A DNA stretch of 64,000 nucleotides from Gp6-AA40 sp963818645 (GCA_963818645.1 CAWFTF010000010.1:62001-126000); one strand, 5' to 3'. Positions 30,747-40,404 are shown, numbered from the stretch's first letter. Notes: a model not told the origin generated them from the letters alone. Numbers and translations are program-made.

Positions 30747-32562
30747 CGACTCGAAAACCCTGGGCCGCGCGAATCTGGACTTTGCGGAGGAGCACGATAT
30801 CGACGAGTTCGTCGAGGTCTTGGGTAAGTACGAACGGGGCGAGATCACGCCCGAAGTGTGGCGTCGTTTCAGGCTCGTCCGCGGCACGTATGGGCAGCGT
30901 CAGGACAACGTCCAGATGCTTCGGATCAAGATCCCGCAAGGCATCGTCACCGCATCGCAGATGCGAGCCATGGCGGGTGTCGCGGCGCGGTATTCGCGCG
31001 GCTTCTGTCACGTCACGACACGCCAGAACATCCAGTACCACTTCGTGCTGCTCAGCGTCGTCGAAGAGGTGATGCGCGAGCTTGCGAACGAGGGTCTGAC
31101 GACGCGCGAAGCGTGCGGCAACTCGGTGCGCAACATCACGGGATGCCCGTACGCGGGAACGTCAGAGACCGAGATCTTCGATGTGACACCGTACGCCGAG
31201 GCGATGACGCGCTACTTCCTGCGCCACCCGCTATCGGGCGTCCTGCCGAGGAAGTTCAAGATCGCGTTCGAAGGGTGCACTGAAGATCACGCGCTCGCAT
31301 CGATTCACGACATCGGCTGGCGCGCACGCATCGTCGATGGCAGGAAGGGGTTCCGTGTCACCGTCGCGGGCGGCACGTCGATCCTGCCAGTGTCAGGTTA
31401 CGTGCTCTACGACTTCCTCCCGGTCGAGGAAATGTTCAACGCCGCAGAGGCGGTTGTGCGTGTGTTCCACCGCTTCGGTGACTATAAGCATCCGCAACGG
31501 AACCGGATGAAGTTCGTCGTCAGGCAGCTTGGCTGGGACGGCTATCGCGCGCGTTTCGAGGAGTGCCTCGACGAGTTCACGAAGGAAGGCGGCGCGCGTC
31601 TCTCGTTCGATCCTGCCAGCACCCGATCGGAGACTGCGCCCGACTGGGCTCCTGCTGAAGCGCCGACACTCCAGGCTGTCGCCGCGATGGCGAGCACACC
31701 GGTGAATGGTCCCGGGATCATGCCGGGCACCGTCCGACTGCAGCCACTGCCGGACGCGTTCGTTCGCTGGATGCGCAGCAACGTGAGCAAGCAGCGCCAG
31801 CCGGGTTACTACCACGTGACCGTCCGCTTGCCGCTCGGCGACTTCACTGCGGGTCAGATGCGCGTGCTTGCCGATCTGTCCGACGCTTACGGCGATGGCT
31901 CGATGCGACTGACGGTCGACCAGAACGTGCTCTTCAGATGGGTGACTCGCGAATCGATCGAGCCTTTCTATCAGCGCATCGCGGCAGCAGGGCTCGCGGC
32001 TCCTGATGCCAACACACTGGGCGACGTGGTGAGCTGCCCGGGCGCGGAGAGCTGCAGGCTTGCAGTGACGCAGTCGCGCGGGCTCGGGCGCGCGTTGACG
32101 GAGCATCTGAGTGCCCGTCCCGAACTGGTCGACCTGGTGCCGTCTGGTCACATCAAGATCAGCGGCTGCCCGAACGGATGTGGACAGCATCACATCGCGT
32201 CGATCGGGTTCCAGGGAAGCGTTCGCAAGCTCGGTCCGCGTGCTGTGCCGCAGTACTTCGTCCTCGTTGGCGGTGGCTGTGCCGATGAGGGAACCGCGCA
32301 CTTCGGCAAGGTCGTGTCGAAGGTCCCGGTTCATCGACTGACGGACGTGCTCGATCGACTGCTCGGTCTTTATCGCGATCATCGTCAAGGGGAAGAGGAA
32401 TTGGGTGCGTTCTTCCGACGTGTGCCGCCGTCGATGGCCACCGACGCGCTCAAGGATCTGGCGATGCTGCTTCCGAACGAAGCGACCGACGAGGACTTCA
32501 TCGACCTCGCTGAGACGCAGGCGTTCACGCCCGAGGTGATGGACGGAGAGTGCTCGGCGTAG
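30733..32562 (+). CDS. Ferredoxin-type nitrite/sulfite reductase (siroheme, 4Fe-4S)
   Basis: 609 residues with two halves of the sulfite/nitrite reductase fold. The cluster ligands are CPGAESC and CPNGC near residues 435-485, and siroheme-binding Arg-rich segments (FCHVTTRQNIQYHF, GNSVRNITGCP) lie in the first half. It carries out six-electron reduction of sulfite to sulfide or nitrite to ammonia; sequence alone does not decide which. The start overlaps the siroheme methyltransferase gene, which makes the cofactor. The stop TAG runs straight into a TGGTTGG-type repeat. Confidence 0.92.
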   Translation: MAVADDSKTLGRANLDFAEEHDIDEFVEVLGKYERGEITPEVWRRFRLVRGTYGQRQDNVQMLRIKIPQGIVTASQMRAMAGVAARYSRGFCHVTTRQNIQYHFVLLSVVEEVMRELANEGLTTREACGNSVRNITGCPYAGTSETEIFDVTPYAEAMTRYFLRHPLSGVLPRKFKIAFEGCTEDHALASIHDIGWRARIVDGRKGFRVTVAGGTSILPVSGYVLYDFLPVEEMFNAAEAVVRVFHRFGDYKHPQRNRMKFVVRQLGWDGYRARFEECLDEFTKEGGARLSFDPASTRSETAPDWAPAEAPTLQAVAAMASTPVNGPGIMPGTVRLQPLPDAFVRWMRSNVSKQRQPGYYHVTVRLPLGDFTAGQMRVLADLSDAYGDGSMRLTVDQNVLFRWVTRESIEPFYQRIAAAGLAAPDANTLGDVVSCPGAESCRLAVTQSRGLGRALTEHLSARPELVDLVPSGHIKISGCPNGCGQHHIASIGFQGSVRKLGPRAVPQYFVLVGGGCADEGTAHFGKVVSKVPVHRLTDVLDRLLGLYRDHRQGEEELGAFFRRVPPSMATDALKDLAMLLPNEATDEDFIDLAETQAFTPEVMDGECSA

Positions 32563-32647
32563 CTGGTTGGTGGTAGGTGGATCGTGGTTGGTGGCCAGAA
32601 CGTTGAACGCTTTTGACCACCAACCACCAACCACCAACCACTAACCA
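32563..32647. repeat. Inverted heptad repeat, TGGTTGG family
   Basis: Left arm CTGGTTGGTGG-type units, right arm ACCAACC units (about four), with a loop near 32598-32614. It fills the junction of two convergent genes and contains the stop TAG of the ATPase gene (read from 32643). Confidence 0.87.
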
Positions 32648-34986
32648 GGGAGCGGCTGCCAGGCAAGGGCGACGAGTCGAACGTCGACGTTGCCCCGCTT
32701 GGGCTTGATCTCGATCACGTCGAGCGGTGCGTTTGAATTCGCGGTCGCTTCGAGCGCGGTGATCTCGCGTTCGAGGTCGGCATCGAGCGCCGCGATCTCC
32801 GCTTCCACTTCCTGCACTTTCACGTGCGCGCGTTCGACGTCCTGCCCTTCCTTCATCGACCGACTGACACCGCGTGCGGCAGTCGTCGCGCGCCCGAGCG
32901 TCGAAAGAGAGACCGCTCGACGCCCCATGAGTGCGCCCACCATCGTTGCGCCGAGTGACACCGCCGTCTGTAATTTCTGCTGGCTGACCTGTTGCTGTTC
33001 GCGCTCAACCTGCTCCTGGGCCTTGCGTCGCTTTGCGTCCAGGCGCGCGACCTTCGGCGCGTAGCGGGCGCGCAACGTTTCCACCGCGCCATCGCGCAAC
33101 TCGCGCGTTGCCTGCTGCGTGCGAATACGGAAGTCGCGCTCGCTTTCGTCCGGCTCTGACATGAGCTTGAGTGCAGGCGCGGAGAACAGCTTCAACGGTT
33201 GCGACTGAACGATCCAGTCTGCGAAGTCTTGCCTCCAGTCAACGTATTGCTTCGGATTGAGGGCGGCCTTCGGGAGCGCGCCATATGTTGCAGGCGGAAC
33301 CGTCTTCGGCTCGATCAACGAATCAGGTGGCTCAACTGAGTCGTCTGCGTTCTGCCAGTCGATCGGGATGGCCCCTGCCGCGAACGGCACCGCCGCCTGG
33401 AAGCTTCGAACCAGATCCACGCCGCGCCGTGTGTCGGTGTAATGAATGCGCGCGGCGCCGTAGAGCACGGGTCGGTAGGCAGACGCGTCAATGCCAGCGC
33501 CCTTCAGGAAGTACTCCCTGACACCTGCGGGTACGGTCGGCTTGGCCGATGGCGTTGCCGCCGGAGCCGCCGCCGGGGGTGGTGGGGCCGTTGCGGCTTG
33601 TGGCGATGCGAACCGCTGCAGCTCCTCGCGTCCCATCGGGCCACGCAGGTACGACAGTGTCCACCGCGTCTCGAGCGCAACAGGACCCTGTTCGTGCACG
33701 TTGTGCATCAGAAACACCCGGCCGCGCAGCGTCGACAGCGCCTTGTCCATCGTCTGTCGATCGAGTCCGCCGGCGAGTCCCTCGAGACCGTCGAGCACGC
33801 GCGCCTTGTCGCGCTCGGTTTGCAGCTTGCCGAGAAACCACGTCCCGATGTTCGACAGCGCTTTGTAGTCGAGATCGACCGGGTTCTGCGTCGCGAGTGT
33901 GATGCCCACTCCATACGCACGCGCCTGCTTGAGCAGTGTGAGCAGCGGCGCTTTCGATGGCGGGTTGGCGACTGGGGGAAGGTAGCCAGCGACCTCGTCC
34001 ATGTAGATCAGCGCACGCAGCGAGCTCGTGCCCGTTTGTCGTCGCGTCCACTGGAGCACAGCGTTCAAGACGAGCGAGACGACAAGCATTCGCTGCGGTT
34101 CGTCGAGGTGGGCGATGGAGACGATCGCGATGCGGGGACGCCCGTCGGGCGTGAAGAGCAACGAACTGGCCTGAAGTGGGTCACCCGCGCTCCAGAGCTC
34201 GAAGCCTGGTGCGGCGAGGACGCTGTTGAATTTCAGCGCGAGCTCCTGGCGATCGCGCGCCGGGTAAAACGTTTCGAGGTCGAGGATTCCGACGCGCTCG
34301 AAGGACGGACGTTGAAGCTGTTGGATGAGCCACGCGAGATCCGTGTCGCCGTCGCCCTGACGCGTCTGCAGGATCGTGGATACCAACGCCAGGTCACGGT
34401 TGTGTGGCTGAACATCGGTGATGCCCACGAGACCAAGCAGCCCCGCCGCAGTCGCCGCGATCCGGCCTTGCGCATCTTCCGCGGTTTCGTGGCGCGACTG
34501 CCCGGTCTGCCCAAGAATCGCGAGCGGGGTTGCTGCACGACTGCCCGGCGTGTAGACGCGTACTTCGGCAGCCGCACGCAGCCTCGCGATGCGGCTCCCA
34601 TCCTGATCCCACTCGGCCAGGCCGGCCTTCCAGCGCTTCGCGATGTCAGCTGCGTAAGCATCGACCGTCACCTGCTTGCGTGACGCCTCGCCTTCGTCCA
34701 CCCACGGCGCGAAATCAGACGGCGCGAGATCGGGGAAAGTCAGGAGCAGATTGGTGAGATCCCCTTTGGGATCGATCGCGAGGACCGGCACGCCATCGAT
34801 GGCGGCTTCTTCGAGGAGCGTGATGCCGAGGCCGGTCTTGCCGCTGCCCGTCATGCCGAGCACGACCGCGTGCGTGAGGAGATCCCGCGAGTCGTACAGG
34901 ATCAAGTCCTCCAGCCGGGCGTTGGACGCGAGGTCGTAACGCTTGCCCAGATAGAAGAGGCCGAGTTTTTCGTAGTCAGCCGCCAT
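32641..34986 (-). CDS. HerA-like ATPase with C-terminal coiled coil
   Basis: 781-residue FtsK/HerA-superfamily ATPase. Walker A GMTGSGKT is at residues 44-51 and the next strand VLAIDPKGDLTNLL is typical of the HerA/DUF87 group; ALIYMDEVAGYLPP is the Walker B segment. After the ATPase there is a long Lys/Glu/Gln-rich coiled coil (about residues 640-760, RRKAQEQVEREQQQ) broken by a hydrophobic GATMVGALMG segment. HerA proteins usually move DNA in repair or defence, but no NurA or Sir2 partner lies beside it, so the role here is unknown. Confidence 0.85.
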   Translation of the reverse strand: MAADYEKLGLFYLGKRYDLASNARLEDLILYDSRDLLTHAVVLGMTGSGKTGLGITLLEEAAIDGVPVLAIDPKGDLTNLLLTFPDLAPSDFAPWVDEGEASRKQVTVDAYAADIAKRWKAGLAEWDQDGSRIARLRAAAEVRVYTPGSRAATPLAILGQTGQSRHETAEDAQGRIAATAAGLLGLVGITDVQPHNRDLALVSTILQTRQGDGDTDLAWLIQQLQRPSFERVGILDLETFYPARDRQELALKFNSVLAAPGFELWSAGDPLQASSLLFTPDGRPRIAIVSIAHLDEPQRMLVVSLVLNAVLQWTRRQTGTSSLRALIYMDEVAGYLPPVANPPSKAPLLTLLKQARAYGVGITLATQNPVDLDYKALSNIGTWFLGKLQTERDKARVLDGLEGLAGGLDRQTMDKALSTLRGRVFLMHNVHEQGPVALETRWTLSYLRGPMGREELQRFASPQAATAPPPPAAAPAATPSAKPTVPAGVREYFLKGAGIDASAYRPVLYGAARIHYTDTRRGVDLVRSFQAAVPFAAGAIPIDWQNADDSVEPPDSLIEPKTVPPATYGALPKAALNPKQYVDWRQDFADWIVQSQPLKLFSAPALKLMSEPDESERDFRIRTQQATRELRDGAVETLRARYAPKVARLDAKRRKAQEQVEREQQQVSQQKLQTAVSLGATMVGALMGRRAVSLSTLGRATTAARGVSRSMKEGQDVERAHVKVQEVEAEIAALDADLEREITALEATANSNAPLDVIEIKPKRGNVDVRLVALAWQPLPG

Positions 34987-35080
34987 GGGACCGCTGTGCG
35001 CCTCGTTGTTGAAATTCAGGACTCATTGTGCCCCGCATGGCGGTCCCAGGCGCGCGAAGCGCGCCCGGAAGACACTGCCC

Positions 35081-35128
35081 GCCAGCCGAGGGCTCTGCGG
35101 GATATCAAGAGTAGAGCCTTTGGCTGGC
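35081..35128. terminator. Imperfect hairpin after the glycosyltransferase gene
   Basis: GCCAGCCGAGGGCTCT (35081-35096) pairs with AGAGCCTTTGGCTGGC (35113-35128) with one bulged region. It lies 5 bases after the stop at 35133. There is no T-run, so it may be a processing or terminating hairpin. A second small stem GGCGCGC/GCGCGCC is at 35049-35065. Nothing else is seen in 34987-35132. Confidence 0.45.
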
Positions 35129-35132
35129 TCCA

Positions 35133-36370
35133 TTATGCAAGCTGCTCGAGCAGATCGCAGGTTTCTTCGATGGCATTGCGCGCCCGGATCCGTTCCGACC
35201 ACTCGCGGCAGCTGGCGGCCGTTCGACCGTCGTCCAACAGAACGCGCAACGTGGCTGCAACTCGGTCTCCGTCGAACTTCGAAGGAACGACCCATCGTCC
35301 GACACCAAGCCTTTCCAGCCGCGTCGCATTGTCTGGTTGATCGAATCCCATGGGCATCGTCAATTGTGGAACGCCTGCGGCGAGTCCCTGCGCGAGCGTC
35401 CCGATGCCGCCATGGCTGACGAGCGCCGCGCAACGCGGAAGCACATCCGAGAGCGGAACGAACGGCTCATGGTGGGCAGTCGGTGGAAGCTTCGGAAGAT
35501 GCCCGGTGTATCGAGTCAGTAGTAGCGCCCGACGCCCGAGGCTCTCGGCTGCGTCTACGCCGGCTCTGAAAAATCGAGCCGCCGCCTGGTTCGCCGTGCC
35601 GGGCGTGAAAAGCACGGGCGGCGGTCCATCATCGAGGAACCGCCTCAAAGAAGGCGCCAGCTCGGTGGGCCTGTGGTCATCGAACAGTGGGAATCCGGTC
35701 AGGCGCAACGAAGCCGGCCAGTCTGATTGCGGGACGCCGAACCAGTCCGGGAAGAGTCCGATGACTCGTTGCGGCGAATGGATCCAGTCACGAAATACGC
35801 GTGTGACCGGCGGGAGTCCAAGCTCGCGTCGCCACTCGTTCAGACCGGGTACAACCTTGGGATCGAGCATGAAGCGATCGATGGACCACCAGATGCTTCG
35901 CTTGAGCCATCGGGCCAGCTCGAACCGTCGAGGCCCGGCGCATAGGCGGGTTGTGCGAAATCGGATCGGAAGATCGACGGCGCAAGATGAATCGTCGCCG
36001 CCGGGACTCGGTGTACCTCTTCGAAGACGCGCGTCGAGAAACTGAGCGAGTGTCCAACGAAGACGGTGCGGCCCGGCTCATGGAGCCTCCCGAGGCGCTC
36101 GTACGCGGCTCGCAATTTGGTAACGACCGATTCGAGCACCAGCTGCAACCCACGCCGCGGGTGCCAGATATCCGGGTGTCTCGAGACCGCGTCGTACTCT
36201 TCGACAGAGGCCGTCTCGTCAAATACCAGCCCTGCCTCCCGTACGATGTCGGCGAAAGGCCCCGCCGAGGAGACGATCACCTCATGTCCGCGAGCCTTGA
36301 GCGCGCGACCGATGCCGACGAACGGATGGACGTCTCCGCTCGAACCGACGGGGGTCATGACGAAACGCAT
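35133..36370 (-). CDS. UGT/MGT-like glycosyltransferase, one frameshift
   Basis: About 412 residues if repaired, GT-B fold family 1 type (as in macrolide or sterol glycosyltransferases). The ATG at 36370 starts MRFVMTPVGSSGDVHPFVGIGRAL, typical of the acceptor domain; the nucleotide-sugar domain has LVSHGGIGTLAQGLAAGVPQLTMPMGFDQPDNA. One base is missing near 35917: the first frame leaves the family after PGLDGSSWP, and the other continues from RWLKRSIWW. The start is only 18 bases from the divergent glyoxalase gene, so promoters must overlap coding DNA. Confidence 0.83.
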
Positions 36371-36388
36371 CAGTGTAAAGTGAACCAC

Positions 36389-36763
36389 ATGACGCAGCTC
36401 AGCACGATCGGTCAGATTGCCACGGCGGTGAAAGATCTGGATCGCGCCGTGGCTTTCTACAGGGACACGCTCGGAATGCAGTTCCTCTTCCAGGTGCCGC
36501 CGGGTCTCGCGTTCTTCGATTGTGGAGGAGTTCGCCTGATGATCGAGGTGCCTCCGGACAAGGAATTCGATCACCCTGGCTCGGTCCTCTATTTCAAGGT
36601 CACCGACATCGATGCGGCATACGGCGACCTGAAGGGACGCGGCGTCGACTTTCGCGACGCGCCGCATCTCATCGCGAAGATGCCGGATCATGAACTGTGG
36701 ATGGCGTTCTTCCGAGATGGAGAGGGCAACACGCTCGCACTCATGCACGAAAAGCGGGGATAA
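36389..36763 (+). CDS. Glyoxalase/bleomycin-resistance (VOC) family protein
   Basis: 124-residue VOC-fold protein. It starts TIGQIATAVKDLDRAVAFYRDTLGMQFLF, the standard first beta-alpha-beta unit, and ends FFRDGEGNTLALMHEKRG. Metal ligands are likely the Glu of IEVP and Glu/His residues near the end. An in-frame GTG at 36380 is an alternative start. It is followed 7 bases later by the zinc peptidase gene, so it likely heads a three-gene operon. Substrate unknown. Confidence 0.9.
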   Translation: MTQLSTIGQIATAVKDLDRAVAFYRDTLGMQFLFQVPPGLAFFDCGGVRLMIEVPPDKEFDHPGSVLYFKVTDIDAAYGDLKGRGVDFRDAPHLIAKMPDHELWMAFFRDGEGNTLALMHEKRG

Positions 36764-36770
36764 TTCCTGA

Positions 36771-37778
36771 GTGACGCGATTCGAAGCCCTGGACCCGGAG
36801 ATCCGCGGGGTCCTCGGCAAGAAGGTCAGCGAGCTCGGGTTACGCGTTGAGGGGTCACCGGTCGAAGGCTACGTTCGGCAGCTATACAAAGAGCTCGATC
36901 GACGAGGTCTGAAGAAGTTTCGCCCGGTCTGTTACCTGACGGACGAGTGGGGATGCCCGGATCAGCAGCCCGTGCTCGGCATTCCGTTCTACCTGGCCGA
37001 TCCGAAACTGCAGACGATCGAGAAGGCGGCTCATGCGCTCGAGACCGATCGCCAGATCATGATGTACATGCGTCACGAGGCGGGGCACGTCTTCAACTAC
37101 GCCTATCGCCTCTATACGACGCCGCAATGGCGCGACCTGTTCGGCCCCTTCTTTCGTTCTTATCGCGAGGAGTACCGTCCCATTCCCTTCAGCAAGCATT
37201 TCGTGCGTCACATCGAGGGCTGGTACGCGCAGAAGCACCCGGACGAGGACTTTGCCGAGACGTTTGCCGTGTGGCTGACGCCGCGCAGCCCGTGGCGCCG
37301 CCAGTACAAGGGATGGCCGGCCATGCGGAAGCTCCGTTACGTGGACCGCAACGCGCGCGCCCTTGCTGAAACGGAGCCGATCGTCAAGACAGGAGAGGTC
37401 GATATCACGCCTGACGACATCAGTGTGACCGTCGAACAGTTCTACGAGCAGGCTGCACAGGAGCAGCAGGCGCGCATCGATATCGCCCTCGACGCCCACC
37501 TCGGGCAGATCTTCCTGAGCCGCCGACGCAAGGAATCGCGCCCTGCGGCCGATATTGTCGGTAGGTACCGGCCAGAACTGGTCGAAAAGATCACGTACTG
37601 GACGGGGGTCCGGCGGCCAATTGTCACCGGACTGATCGAGTCCATCTGCGCGACCTGCACGCGGATGAAGCTGTGGGGAGAGGTGGGGGAGGAAGCCCGC
37701 TACCTCGTCGAAGTGACGGCACTGGCCACGACGCTGGCGATGAATTTCTTGACGCGAGGGCAGTTCGAGCAACGATGA
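36771..37778 (+). CDS. Putative zinc-binding metallopeptidase
   Basis: 335 residues, GTG start at 36771. It has the zincin motif HEAGH in MYMRHEAGHVFNYAYRL (about residues 102-106) and a downstream Glu in PDEDFAETFAVWLTPRSPW, fitting a gluzincin-like site. No signal peptide is seen, so it is likely cytosolic. This matches the uncharacterised 'putative zinc-binding metallo-peptidase' family. Its stop overlaps the ATP-grasp start as ATGA, which couples the two products. Real substrate is not known. Confidence 0.85.
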   Translation: MTRFEALDPEIRGVLGKKVSELGLRVEGSPVEGYVRQLYKELDRRGLKKFRPVCYLTDEWGCPDQQPVLGIPFYLADPKLQTIEKAAHALETDRQIMMYMRHEAGHVFNYAYRLYTTPQWRDLFGPFFRSYREEYRPIPFSKHFVRHIEGWYAQKHPDEDFAETFAVWLTPRSPWRRQYKGWPAMRKLRYVDRNARALAETEPIVKTGEVDITPDDISVTVEQFYEQAAQEQQARIDIALDAHLGQIFLSRRRKESRPAADIVGRYRPELVEKITYWTGVRRPIVTGLIESICATCTRMKLWGEVGEEARYLVEVTALATTLAMNFLTRGQFEQR

Positions 37779-38794
37779 GCAAACTCAAGATCGTCGTTCT
37801 GTACGACCGGGTCCTCGTGGACGAAGCCGAGGAAACGGCGACGCCTGACAAGTCGCCCGTGGTGCGCACGCTCGACAAAAAAGAGGTCGAGGAGGAAGTC
37901 GCCGACGCCCTCACCAAACTCGGTCACGAGCCGACGATGCACGAGCTCGATGGGACGCCGAAGAGCCTCCTGGCGCTCGCGCGCCTCGAGTGCGATCTGA
38001 TCTTCAATCTCACCGAGTCGTTTGCCGACGATGACACCGCCGATTTCAAGATCGCGGGCTTTCTGGAGCTGGTCGGAAAAAAGTACACAGGCTCAGGCAC
38101 GCACGGCTTGATGCTGGCGCAGGACAAGGCGATCGCGAAGAAGATTTTTGCGTTTCACGGCATCCACACGCCGGTGTTCGCGAAATCGTTCCGTGGACGG
38201 CTGGACTTCTCGCACGACCTGCAGTTCCCGGTGATCGTGAAGCCAGCGCGCGAAGACGGCTCGATTGGCATCGAGTTCAGCGCGGTCGTGAGCTCGATTC
38301 GCGAGCTGATGGAGCGAATGGATTGGCTCCACGCCAACTTCAACTCGCCCGTGCTGATCGAGGAGTACATCGAAGGGCGCGAGATGTATGTCGGTGTCAT
38401 CGGCAACGACAAGCCCGAAGCGCTGCCGGTCGTGGAACTCGATCTCTCGAAGCTCCCTGACGGCACTCCGCGTATCGCGGCCGCGGAAGTGAAGTGGGGC
38501 AAGGGAACCAAGGCCTATCGCGACACCAAGTCCGCCGTCGCCACCGACCTTCCCGAGGAGACAGTGACGGCGCTGCAGCAGACGGCCGTGGCTGCTTATC
38601 AGGCCCTCGAACTGCGGGACTACGGACGCGTGGACATGCGTCTCCAGTCCGATGGCCGCGTGCACGTGATCGAGGTCAACCCGAATCCCTGGCTCAGCTC
38701 GAAAGCCGAATTCGCCATGGCTGCTCGCAAGTCCGGGCGCAACTACCCGCAGCTGGTCGAAGAGATCGTCGACCTCGCCATGGCCAGAGCGTAG
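37775..38794 (+). CDS. D-Ala-D-Ala-ligase-like ATP-grasp protein
   Basis: 339-residue ATP-grasp enzyme. The ATG at 37775 lies in ATGA with the previous stop. N-terminal domain has NLTESFADDDTADFKIAGFLEL and YTGSGTHGLMLAQDKAIAKK; the ATP-binding part has FPVIVKPAREDGSIGIEF and VLIEEYIEGREMYVGV; the metal-binding end is VDMRLQSDGRVHVIEVNPNPWL. It resembles D-alanine-D-alanine ligase but lacks its usual cell-wall gene context. Coupled with a metallopeptidase it could make or modify a peptide; this is an inference. Confidence 0.87.
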   Translation: MSKLKIVVLYDRVLVDEAEETATPDKSPVVRTLDKKEVEEEVADALTKLGHEPTMHELDGTPKSLLALARLECDLIFNLTESFADDDTADFKIAGFLELVGKKYTGSGTHGLMLAQDKAIAKKIFAFHGIHTPVFAKSFRGRLDFSHDLQFPVIVKPAREDGSIGIEFSAVVSSIRELMERMDWLHANFNSPVLIEEYIEGREMYVGVIGNDKPEALPVVELDLSKLPDGTPRIAAAEVKWGKGTKAYRDTKSAVATDLPEETVTALQQTAVAAYQALELRDYGRVDMRLQSDGRVHVIEVNPNPWLSSKAEFAMAARKSGRNYPQLVEEIVDLAMARA

Positions 38795-38870
38795 TCAACT
38801 CCCAACTCCCAATCTCCAACTCCGAACGTCCAAGATCTTTGGGAGTTGGGAATTGGAATTTGGGAGTTCT
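38795..38870. repeat. Inverted heptad repeat, AACTCCC family
   Basis: Left arm TCAACTCCCAACTCCCAA begins at the base after the ATP-grasp stop; right arm TTTGGGAGTTGGGAATTGG and TTTGGGAGTTC runs into the stop TAA of the convergent methyltransferase. It lies at a convergent junction. Confidence 0.87.
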
Positions 38871-39442
38871 TAGGGTCGTGCTTTCCCGTCAGCCGTCCAC
38901 AGGTAGAGCGTTCGCGAAGTCCCGTTCACATCCCTGAACGTATCGACGACCTCCGGCTCCCAGTCGCCCATCGCGAAACTGTGCGAGACGACCCGGGAAC
39001 CGCGGCGCAACTGACGCGTGAGGATCGGACGAAGTTTCACGTTCGATGCCGACAGCAAATAGAGGGTAACGACCGTCGCATCCGACACATCGACTGTCAT
39101 CGCGTCCTGGATCAGAAATTTCACGCGTCGCTCGATGCCAGCCGCCCTGGCGTTGGCTTCTGCCTGATTGATCAAGTTGGCGTCGATGTCCACGCCGACA
39201 CCTCGCGCGCCGAATTTCTGCGCGGCGGTGATGACGATCCGCCCATCACCGCATCCGAGGTCGTACACCACGTCGTTCGGGCCGACCTTCGCGAGCGTGA
39301 GCATGCGCTCCACGACATCGGCGGGTGTCGGCACGTACGGCGCGAGGCTCCTGCTCTGTGCTGCGACCGACGATTGAAGCAGCAGCGCGATGACCATAAG
39401 CACAGCCGTAAGCACGATCTCAAGCCTTCCGAGGCGAAGCAC
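38870..39442 (-). CDS. Membrane-anchored or exported class I methyltransferase
   Basis: 190 residues from the GTG at 39442. The N-terminus has a hydrophobic segment (IVLTAVLMVIALLLQSSVAAQ) that is a signal peptide or anchor. The SAM-binding motif VVYDLGCGDGRIVITAAQKFGARGVGVDID is complete, and LIQDAMTVDVSDATVVTLYLL follows. An exported SAM-dependent enzyme is odd, as SAM is cytosolic, so an N-in membrane anchor may be more likely. A longer frame upstream has no family match. Substrate unknown. Confidence 0.83.
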   Translation of the reverse strand: MLRLGRLEIVLTAVLMVIALLLQSSVAAQSRSLAPYVPTPADVVERMLTLAKVGPNDVVYDLGCGDGRIVITAAQKFGARGVGVDIDANLINQAEANARAAGIERRVKFLIQDAMTVDVSDATVVTLYLLSASNVKLRPILTRQLRRGSRVVSHSFAMGDWEPEVVDTFRDVNGTSRTLYLWTADGKARP

Positions 39443-39619
39443 GGTCGGATTGTACTCTCTGGGAGACAGCCGCTGACTCGATCGAGTCACCCTGCTCAAG
39501 TCCTGAAGTACGAACAATTTAGCCACGAGGTGCCGCGGGGCTCGCACAGAAGTCAGCCGTCCAACGGGCATTTGTCGGGTCTGAAGTGCCGAAATAGGGT
39601 GTTTTTCGGGCATTTTCCG

Positions 39620-39649
39620 TTGATTCCGTTCGGTCGGGTGAGCTATACT
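39620..39649 (+). promoter_or_regulatory. Sigma-70-type promoter of the CarD gene
   Basis: TTGATT (39620-39625), 18-base spacer, TATACT (39644-39649). Transcription would start near 39656, giving a leader of about 50 bases before the CarD GTG. Confidence 0.7.
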
Positions 39650-39707
39650 CGTGAGGCTATTCCAAGCGCTAGACCGCTACTATCAACCTTCCTGCAACGG
39701 GGGAAAC

Positions 39708-40316
39708 GTGACATTCCAGCTTGGTGACAAGGTCATCTACCCGAATCATGGGCTCGGCATCGTTGAACGGGTTGAGGAAAAAACGATTCTCGGAACCACC
39801 TGCGGATTCTTTCATCTGCGTATCGTGTCGAATGACACGACGGTGCTCGTGCCCGTCGCCAACGTCGACAACGTGGGGTTACGCAAAGCCATTACGGATG
39901 AAGAAGTCGAGCGACTGTTCACCTTGCTGAGTGACGGGAAGATCGACAATCACCAGAACTGGAAGGGTCGATTCAAGGACAATTCCGACAAGATGCGCAC
40001 CGGCTCCATCTACGACATGGCCGATGTGCTCAAGAGTCTGACGTTCCTCAGTAAGTCAAAGAGTCTCTCGTTCCGTGAGAAGCGGATGCTCGATCGCGCC
40101 AAGGCGCTCATCATCTCGGAAGTCTCCGAGGTCATGCGCGAAAAGGCTCCGGATATCGAGTCGAGAGTCGACCGTGCGCTCGAGAAGTGCTTTGTGGTCA
40201 AGGCCCGCAACGTCGCCAGAGCGACGGCGCGCGCCAAGGTCGTGAAACAGGTCAAGGCACCGCTGGTCGTGGCCACCGTTGCGGTTGCGGCCGCACGACG
40301 GGCCCGAGCTTCCTAG
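39708..40316 (+). CDS. CarD-like transcriptional regulator
   Basis: 202 residues. The GTG at 39708 is preceded by GGGGG and starts MTFQLGDKVIYPNHGLGIVERVEEK, the CarD/RID Tudor-like domain that binds the RNA polymerase beta subunit. The second part is the helical DNA-binding domain (SLSFREKRMLDRAKALIISEVSEVM). The last 40 residues are Ala/Arg/Lys/Val rich. CarD stabilises open promoter complexes and affects rRNA and stress transcription in other bacteria. It has its own promoter and terminator. Confidence 0.93.
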   Translation: MTFQLGDKVIYPNHGLGIVERVEEKTILGTTCGFFHLRIVSNDTTVLVPVANVDNVGLRKAITDEEVERLFTLLSDGKIDNHQNWKGRFKDNSDKMRTGSIYDMADVLKSLTFLSKSKSLSFREKRMLDRAKALIISEVSEVMREKAPDIESRVDRALEKCFVVKARNVARATARAKVVKQVKAPLVVATVAVAAARRARAS

Positions 40317-40339
40317 TTTCGCTTCGCCGTAGCCTTCTT

Positions 40340-40369
40340 CGCCCGGACCACCCGTCCGGGCGTTTTTTT
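40340..40369 (+). terminator. Rho-independent terminator of the CarD gene
   Basis: CGCCCGGA and TCCGGGCG form a perfect 8-base stem with a 6-base loop, followed by seven T, 24 bases after the stop. Confidence 0.95.
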
Positions 40370-40404
40370 GTACCGCCGAATCCCGTTTATCGTTAGCCGC
40401 GTCG

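Noticed and set aside
32641..34986. HerA-NurA or HerA-Sir2 defence system
   Set aside because: Only the HerA-like ATPase is present; neighbours are a reductase and a glycosyltransferase, with no nuclease or Sir2-type gene.
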